A stretch of 64,000 nt of DNA from Prorocentrum cordatum (Eukaryota; Sar; Dinophyceae; Prorocentrales; Prorocentraceae). The stretch's first letter is position 1. Every line of letters starts with the position of its first letter. Of the stretch, positions 63,903 through 64,000 are shown one piece after another. A program made the translations under genes and the position numbers. The notes below the pieces were generated by a model, which saw only the letters and a list, made by a program, of their open reading frames with translations, searched no databases and was not told where the DNA came from. The stretch lies in the NCBI GenBank assembly GCA_963575745.1, contig CAUYUJ010001316.1, positions 38,589 to 102,588 on the forward strand, in the 5' to 3' direction.

Positions 63903-64000
<98 letters not shown>
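63901..64000 (+). repeat. (CTA)n array running off the window end
   Basis: ACTACTACT triplets without interruption for at least 95 bp. Confidence 0.95.

Noticed and set aside
1-64000. Dinoflagellate spliced-leader sequence and rRNA or snRNA genes
   Set aside because: I looked for the CCGTAGCCATTTTGGCTCAAG leader and for conserved rRNA or snRNA blocks by eye and saw none. A profile search would be needed to exclude diverged copies.

Overview
The window looks like nuclear DNA from a dinoflagellate or a close relative: GC-rich and very gene-poor. Three things point there. The only clear cellular gene encodes the membrane and left-handed beta-helix region typical of Pls/PosA-type peptide-synthetase-like proteins. 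The Ty1/copia element has the gag and integrase motifs I associate with dinoflagellate copia elements. The rest is filled with short inverted-repeat elements, minisatellites and kilobase-scale microsatellites. No trans-spliced leader sequence, rRNA or convincing tRNA was seen, so the lineage is an inference.

Layout. 1-2.0 kb: 3' part of the Pls/PosA-like gene, carrying an in-frame 198-bp foldback element and ending inside a second, different MITE. 2.0-4.1 kb: a cluster of MITEs, two of them interrupted by other MITEs with 5-bp target-site duplications. 4.6-7.2 kb: a satellite of about 33 units of 78 bp. 7.7-12.2 kb: a large inverted arrangement of a dispersed repeat and a 'TGGCACACCCTGCC' minisatellite, with polypyrimidine, GAC and TCG arrays. 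12.4-15.1 kb: frameshifted LINE-like endonuclease and reverse-transcriptase remnants. 15-26 kb: unrecognised sequence, CA/TA microsatellites, more foldback elements, a 73-bp tandem repeat and a higher-order (AGGCTG)n array. 26.8-35.4 kb: two composite elements with shared terminal inverted repeats (about 1.74 and 1.87 kb), a third core copy, and a 78-bp coding-like minisatellite. 36.4-46.4 kb: a complete but dead Ty1/copia retrotransposon with about 100-bp LTRs, a CTCTC target-site duplication, and decayed gag, protease, integrase and reverse transcriptase/RNase H, itself invaded by other repeats. 46.4-64 kb: dispersed repeats, 13-bp and 63-bp minisatellites, TATG, GAT and CTC arrays, a fourth core copy, a 1.3-kb tandem segmental duplication, degenerate TTTAGGG-like tracts and a terminal (CTA)n array.

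How the parts relate. There is no operon or pathway here. The window is one host gene being eroded beside layers of transposable elements, and the nesting gives a relative order of insertion. Seven copies of one MITE family (CTTGGCATCGCTCGG ends) allow a consensus. Two of them are the landing sites of two further families, and one lies in the 3' end of the host reading frame. Most long open frames here are repeat arrays whose unit length is a multiple of three, or GC-rich DNA with few stop codons, and should not be read as proteins.
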